From JACKAQ01 sp020634975 [NCBI: Calditrichia bacterium] (GTDB lineage: Bacteria > Calditrichota > Calditrichia > RBG-13-44-9): 64,000 nt of DNA. Shown here in pieces: positions 59,997-64,000 of this stretch. The number at the start of each line of letters is the position of its first letter. Position 1 is the stretch's first letter. The notes beneath the pieces were generated by a model. The model was not told where the DNA came from. It searched no databases and saw only the letters and a list, made by a program, of their open reading frames with translations. Location of the stretch: contig JACKAQ010000002.1 in assembly GCA_020634975.1 (NCBI GenBank), positions 372,001-436,000 on the forward strand. Reading direction: 5' to 3'. Made by a program: the position numbers and the translations under genes.

Positions 59997-60788
59997 ATGG
60001 ATAAGCAGCAGTTGTTGGTCGTTAAAATTGGCGGAAATGTCATCAATGACGATGGTGAATTGCATCAATTTTTGACCGATTTTGCGGCATTAAGCCAGCC
60101 GCGGATTTTGGTGCACGGCGGCGGAAAACTCGCCACAGAACTTGCCAATAAATTGGAGATTCCGGTTCAAATGGTCGATGGACGCCGCATCACCGACGTG
60201 GAGATGCTCAAAATTGTAACCATGGTTTACGGCGGATTAATCAACAAAAACTGTGTATCGCAATTGCAGAAATTGGGCTGCAATGCCATTGGTCTCACCG
60301 GTGCAGATGCGAATATTATGCTCGCCAAAAAGCGCAGCGGTTGGGATCGCGATTATGGTTTTGTCGGCGACATTGAACGGATTGATAGCCAGATGCTCGC
60401 CACATTACTGAACAGCGGTTTAACGCCCGTCCTCGCGCCGCTCACCCACGATGGCGATGGGAATTTGCTCAACACCAATGCCGACACCATCGCTGCAGCG
60501 GTTGCGCAGTCGATGATCGCTAATTTTCACGTTTCGTTAATGTATTGTTTTGAGAAAAAAGGTGTGCTGGAAAATCCGGCGGATCCGGAGTCTGTTATTT
60601 CGTCTATTAACCCGTTAACATACAACGATTTAAAAACAAAAGGAATCATATCTGCGGGCATGATTCCCAAATTAGATAACGCATTTTCGGCGATAGCTGC
60701 CGGTGTCGAAAAGGTGCATATTTGCCACGCAAAGGATTTTCGGAAAATTGCTGGTGGCGAAAGTGCTGGCACCCTTTTGCTGCCCTGA
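59997..60788 (+). CDS. argB: ArgB, N-acetylglutamate kinase
   Basis: Second step of arginine synthesis. 263 residues of the amino-acid kinase fold: VVKIGGNVI at the N-terminus, VHGGGK, NTNADTIAAAVA and a GMIPKLDNAFSAIAAGV motif. It lies 14 bases after the RmlD-like gene and converges with idi with a single base between the stops. The pathway enzyme argF is at 22 kb, so the arginine genes are scattered. Length normal. Confidence 0.93.
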   Translation: MDKQQLLVVKIGGNVINDDGELHQFLTDFAALSQPRILVHGGGKLATELANKLEIPVQMVDGRRITDVEMLKIVTMVYGGLINKNCVSQLQKLGCNAIGLTGADANIMLAKKRSGWDRDYGFVGDIERIDSQMLATLLNSGLTPVLAPLTHDGDGNLLNTNADTIAAAVAQSMIANFHVSLMYCFEKKGVLENPADPESVISSINPLTYNDLKTKGIISAGMIPKLDNAFSAIAAGVEKVHICHAKDFRKIAGGESAGTLLLP

Positions 60789-60789
60789 A

Positions 60790-61359
60790 TCAGCGAAACA
60801 ATGCATCGATATCTGAGCGATGATTGAGCATCATCCGTTCCCACTCCAATTTTATCCACGGTGAATAAATATCGCCATTTTTTGCCAACTCACGGGTCAA
60901 TTCATTGATACCGATCCAGCGGGTTTCGGCAATTTCATTCGGGTTGAGATGAATTTGATCATCTGAACGCCCGATATAGACTGCGCACATCTCCCGTTCC
61001 GAGCCTACATTCTTATATTTCGCATGATATTTGAACGTGAACAGATGCTTCAAATCGGTGGTGATGCCAAGTTCCTCAGCGAGCCTGCGGCTGGTCGCGT
61101 TCTCTAGTTCTTCGCCTTTTCGGGGATGACTGCAGCAACTGTTCGCCCAAATAAGCGGCCACAAATGTTTTTGCTGGCTTCTTTTTTGGATTAGCAACTC
61201 TTTGTTTTTATTGAATATAAATATTGAAAACGCGCGATGCAAAATACCTTCCCCGCGATGGCAGGCCAGTTTGTCCGCATAGCCGGTGATGGTGTCGTTA
61301 TCATCTACCAAAATCAACATTTCGTCGTCGAATGAAACCTGCTTACTGTTTTCTGTCAT
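60790..61359 (-). CDS. idi: Idi, isopentenyl-diphosphate isomerase type 1
   Basis: Interconverts IPP and DMAPP. 189 residues, Nudix fold with CHRGEGILHRAFSIFIFN, the catalytic Cys in NSCCSHPRKGEE (NxCCSHP) and RRLAEELGI. The Cys, His and Glu ligands of type 1 are all visible, and the C-terminus has SPWIKLEWE. It follows the HMG-CoA reductase fusion after about 27 bases, in the order of the pathway. Confidence 0.95.
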   Translation of the reverse strand: MTENSKQVSFDDEMLILVDDNDTITGYADKLACHRGEGILHRAFSIFIFNKNKELLIQKRSQQKHLWPLIWANSCCSHPRKGEELENATSRRLAEELGITTDLKHLFTFKYHAKYKNVGSEREMCAVYIGRSDDQIHLNPNEIAETRWIGINELTRELAKNGDIYSPWIKLEWERMMLNHRSDIDALFR

Positions 61360-61386
61360 TTCAAACCTGTGATTAATTTAGCGTTT

Positions 61387-63645
61387 TCAAACTATTTGGG
61401 TAACCATTGCCCGATACCCGGCTTTGCGCATGCTTGCAGCTATTTTTTCTGCCGATTCCGGATTTTCCGGCAGAGCGATCATTGCGCCGCCACCGCCGCC
61501 GCCGGTCAATTTTGCACCGAGCGCACCGCTTTTCCGGGCAATTTCGATTAACTCTTCCAATTCCCAGCTGGATACCTGAATGGCGTTCAGCAATCCCTGA
61601 TTAATGTTCATCAGTTCGCCGAGGGTATCCAGTTCATTTCGGACGATCGCCTTCATCGCGCGTAACGCTAAAGCGTTGATTTCCGTGAAGATACGTTCGT
61701 ACATCATTTTATTTTTTTCCCAGGAATGCCGGACGTTCGCCACCATTTTTGCTGTCAAACTTTCCACACCCGTGATGCCGATTACCAGTGAAATCGGGTT
61801 TTCGACAGCCAGCGGTTTGATGAGCGGTGGTGTGCCGCGCCGGAAAAGAATAAATTTGCCATACGTTGCCATCGTGTTATCGATGCCGGAAGGTGTGCCA
61901 TGAACAATCTGTTCGGATTTGAACGCAAGTTCGTTCACTTTTTCATCGGTGAGATCAAGTTTGTAGTGCTCCGAAAGCGCCCGGACAATCGCAACGGCTA
62001 ATGCAGCGGACCCACCCAAACCCATCGCCCGCGGAATGTGCGGGAAAATTTCAATGCGCATGCTTCGGTCATTCAGATCGAGCGCCTTTAAAATCACATC
62101 CAGCGATTGGTAAATGGAATGCTCGCGTTTACGGTCTTTCGTAAGCCGTTCCTCCACACCCCATCGCGGAATAATCAGGTGCACGCCTTCCTTTGCGTCG
62201 ATCACTTTGGATTGAATAGCAATTGGAATAGGTGCTGCAATAACGTGGCTTCCGTAAACCGCCGCATGCTCGCCGAACAAAATAACCTTGCCGTAACCGG
62301 CGGGCAAATCCACCCGGATTTCTGTTTCTTTTTGCCGGGAAACCGGAACAGAGGTTCTGTCGCGCAATTCTTTCACAATTTCCTCGGCTTTCCACACTTT
62401 TATTTCACCGGTTTCGATGAGCCGGTCAACAACTTCGTCAAACAAATCGGGCGGCGCATCTGCTGCCATTGCAACGGTGCGGGCGTGCAACGTCATGTGT
62501 CCCTGCTGAATGCCTTCCGTTGAAAGGGCTTTGATCGCCGAAAAATTTTGTGCTAATCCGACCGCGCCCATCACTTCCATCAATTCGCGAGCACTTTCGA
62601 CATTCAAAATGCGCAGCAACGGCGCAACCGAAGGATTCGATTGTACCGGACCGCCCACAATTCCCACTTTCAGCGGTAATTTGATACGTCCGACGAGATC
62701 GCCGTCATCATTTTTGGACCATTTGGTAAGCGACGAGTAATGGTTGCCGCGCGCCGCATAGGCATGAACGGACGATTCGATGGCTCGCCAATCGTTGCCG
62801 GTGGCAATCGCAACCGGATCGATGCCGTTCAGAATACCTTTGTTGTGCGTGGTTGCGCGATACGGATCAACGAGCGCAAATTCATTCGCCAAAATAATCC
62901 CGTCGCGAACCTGTTCGCCGTTGAATCCTTTTTTGGTTTCGAGAAATTTTGTGGGAATCACACACTCCGCAGTGACCAGCGAACGGTCGGCGAGATTGGA
63001 CAGGATGCGCAAAAACACTTTCCCGCCGGTGATTTTTTCGACCAATCCGGCAATGCCTTCGCACATTGTGTTGACGAGGTTGGCGCCCATCGCATCGCGC
63101 GTATCAACCAGCAGGTGAACCACCAGCATGTCCCCGCGATACGATGAATTTGGGTGGATAAACACTTCCACATCTTTTGCACCGCCGCCACGGGCAACCA
63201 TGTTCGGGTGAAAGCTGTTGGCGAGGTTTAATATTTCATCTTTGTTCTGCAATATCGCTTTTTGGGCGTGGGATGGGTGTTCAATATCCATCACCTGCAC
63301 CTGCCCGATGAGAATGGGCTCGGTACTTTTTGCCGAAAATCCGCCACTCTGCCGGACAATTTTTGCAGCAGAACTGACCGCCGCAACGATGGATGGTTCC
63401 TCAACGACCATCGGCACGATGTAATCTTTCCCGTTGATCAAAAAATTGAGCCCCAACCCGATGGGCAAACTGAACACGCCGATGACATTCTCGATCATTT
63501 TATCAGCGGCTTCATGATCCAGCACATTTGCCCCGCTGGATAATAATTTGAAGGTGTCGGCTGTGATGATTTCGCGTTCTTTCAGAACTTCCAGCCGTTC
63601 CTGAACGGACAATTTGTAAAAACCCGGAATGCGGGAGCGATCCAT
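61387..63645 (-). CDS. Fused class II HMG-CoA reductase and mevalonate kinase
   Basis: 752 residues in one open frame. Residues 1 to about 430 are a class II (bacterial) HMG-CoA reductase: the catalytic Glu52 in ENVIG, DAMGANLVNTMCEG, ATGNDWRAIE and the His in GHMTLHART. Residues about 445-752 are a GHMP-fold mevalonate kinase: KVILFGEHAAVYG, the ATP loop PRAMGLGGSAALA, GTPSGIDNTMATYG and KLTGGGGGGAM. The product could therefore carry out two steps, reduction of HMG-CoA and phosphorylation of mevalonate. The junction has no stop or frameshift. Class II reductases often work in the degradative direction, but here idi and a phosphomevalonate-kinase-like gene argue for synthesis. Confidence 0.93.
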   Translation of the reverse strand: MDRSRIPGFYKLSVQERLEVLKEREIITADTFKLLSSGANVLDHEAADKMIENVIGVFSLPIGLGLNFLINGKDYIVPMVVEEPSIVAAVSSAAKIVRQSGGFSAKSTEPILIGQVQVMDIEHPSHAQKAILQNKDEILNLANSFHPNMVARGGGAKDVEVFIHPNSSYRGDMLVVHLLVDTRDAMGANLVNTMCEGIAGLVEKITGGKVFLRILSNLADRSLVTAECVIPTKFLETKKGFNGEQVRDGIILANEFALVDPYRATTHNKGILNGIDPVAIATGNDWRAIESSVHAYAARGNHYSSLTKWSKNDDGDLVGRIKLPLKVGIVGGPVQSNPSVAPLLRILNVESARELMEVMGAVGLAQNFSAIKALSTEGIQQGHMTLHARTVAMAADAPPDLFDEVVDRLIETGEIKVWKAEEIVKELRDRTSVPVSRQKETEIRVDLPAGYGKVILFGEHAAVYGSHVIAAPIPIAIQSKVIDAKEGVHLIIPRWGVEERLTKDRKREHSIYQSLDVILKALDLNDRSMRIEIFPHIPRAMGLGGSAALAVAIVRALSEHYKLDLTDEKVNELAFKSEQIVHGTPSGIDNTMATYGKFILFRRGTPPLIKPLAVENPISLVIGITGVESLTAKMVANVRHSWEKNKMMYERIFTEINALALRAMKAIVRNELDTLGELMNINQGLLNAIQVSSWELEELIEIARKSGALGAKLTGGGGGGAMIALPENPESAEKIAASMRKAGYRAMVTQIV

Positions 63646-63719
63646 AATGCTGCCTCAAGGTTTCGTTAAACCATACGAATAAACAATAAAAATGCTATCC
63701 TGCAACAAAAATAAAAATT

Positions 63720-64000
63720 TTAATCCGATGAAATATGGACACCGCGATGGGCAATGGCGGCATCAATTGGCGAATATCCGGCTTTCGCAAGTGCCTCGGC
63801 TGCGGCTTCGATAATGTCCGGGGAAGTAGCGAACGCGATACCCAAATCGCCGCCGCCGGCGCCGGATGGCTTGTAAACCGCACCGGCTGTTTTTGCGATT
63901 TCCCGGATTGCGGCATGTTCCGCAGTCACAATCGGTGCGATGCTGCGTTCGCCAAGTTCGGTCATCGCTGAAAATACTCATCAACGCAGTCGAGGAATTT
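63720..64000 (-). pseudogene. C-terminal part of a phosphomevalonate-kinase-like GHMP protein, with a frame break (5' end outside window)
   Basis: Read on the minus strand from the right edge, the first frame gives KFLDCVDEYFQR and then a stop at the ATGA. The second frame (ATG 63965) gives MTELGERSIAPIV ... AVYKPSGAGGGDLGIAF, a GHMP-kinase C-terminus with SGAGGGD as in phosphomevalonate kinases. One more T in the T4 run (A4 at 63971-63974, plus strand) would join them as DEYFSAMTELGERS, which fits the family. An overlapping start is the alternative; the missing upstream part prevents a firm call. It probably precedes the reductase-kinase fusion in an operon. Confidence 0.72.

Noticed and set aside
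1-64000. CRISPR array, prophage, insertion sequence, tRNA or rRNA
   Set aside because: No regularly spaced repeats, transposase, integrase or phage structural genes, and no tRNA- or rRNA-like sequence was seen on either strand.

Overview
The window reads as a chromosomal segment of a Gram-negative bacterium of the FCB superphylum, of a Calditrichota/Ignavibacteria-like type. This is inference from gene content: a PorU-like C25 sortase, a PorV-like barrel and FlgD-type C-terminal sorting domains (type IX secretion), a complete Na+-translocating NADH:quinone reductase (Nqr) operon, a BshB1-like bacillithiol enzyme, BamD, sigma-54, HslUV and a mevalonate-route isoprenoid cluster. Base composition is moderate throughout, with no clear island, IS element, prophage, CRISPR array or tRNA/rRNA. 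Most of it is housekeeping.

Layout. 1-3.5 kb: the tail of an unknown gene and uvrA. 3.5-10.9 kb, minus strand: Gfo/Idh oxidoreductase, a membrane-anchored unknown, bamD, nadD, accB, accC, gcvH and two single-receiver regulators (one with a GGDEF domain that lost its active site, one with DUF4388). 11-18.9 kb, minus: HU-like protein, then birA-coaX-sensor kinase-mutS. 19-26.9 kb: meaB, a DUF2279 protein, a 70-residue helical protein (plus strand), argF, hslV-hslU and rpoN. 27.2-33.8 kb, plus: VanZ-like protein, mdh, rocD, a short SerA-like dehydrogenase, pdxS and pdxT. 33.9-37.9 kb, minus: the PorU-like protease. 38.6-45.9 kb, plus: nqrABCDEF-apbE-nqrM, a sodium-pumping respiratory complex with its flavin transferase and maturation factor. 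45.9-49.5 kb: an AspA/AstE-like protein, a DUF3080 lipoprotein, an unknown and bshB1. 49.8-58.9 kb, plus: an envelope/secretion block with a PorV-like barrel, an M6-like protein without its metal site, a gluzincin-propeller-Omp85 protein and two DUF5683 proteins. 59.1-64 kb: an RmlD-like reductase and argB (plus), converging on idi, an HMG-CoA reductase-mevalonate kinase fusion and the end of a phosphomevalonate-kinase-like gene (minus).

Four genes are broken in the reading frame: mutS, bamD and the phosphomevalonate-kinase-like gene each by an apparent loss of one base in an A/T run, and nadD by a 19-bp tandem duplication. In each case the two halves rejoin exactly when the change is undone. 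Since nadD and bamD are normally essential, sequencing or assembly error is the simplest explanation. A mutator lineage that lost MutS is the interesting alternative, because slippage in mononucleotide runs is its hallmark.

The most noteworthy intact items are the HMGR-mevalonate kinase fusion, the degenerate GGDEF domain that keeps its inhibitory RxxD site (a possible c-di-GMP receptor), the metal-site-less M6 protein with a secretion tail, and the protease-propeller-barrel protein beside PorV.
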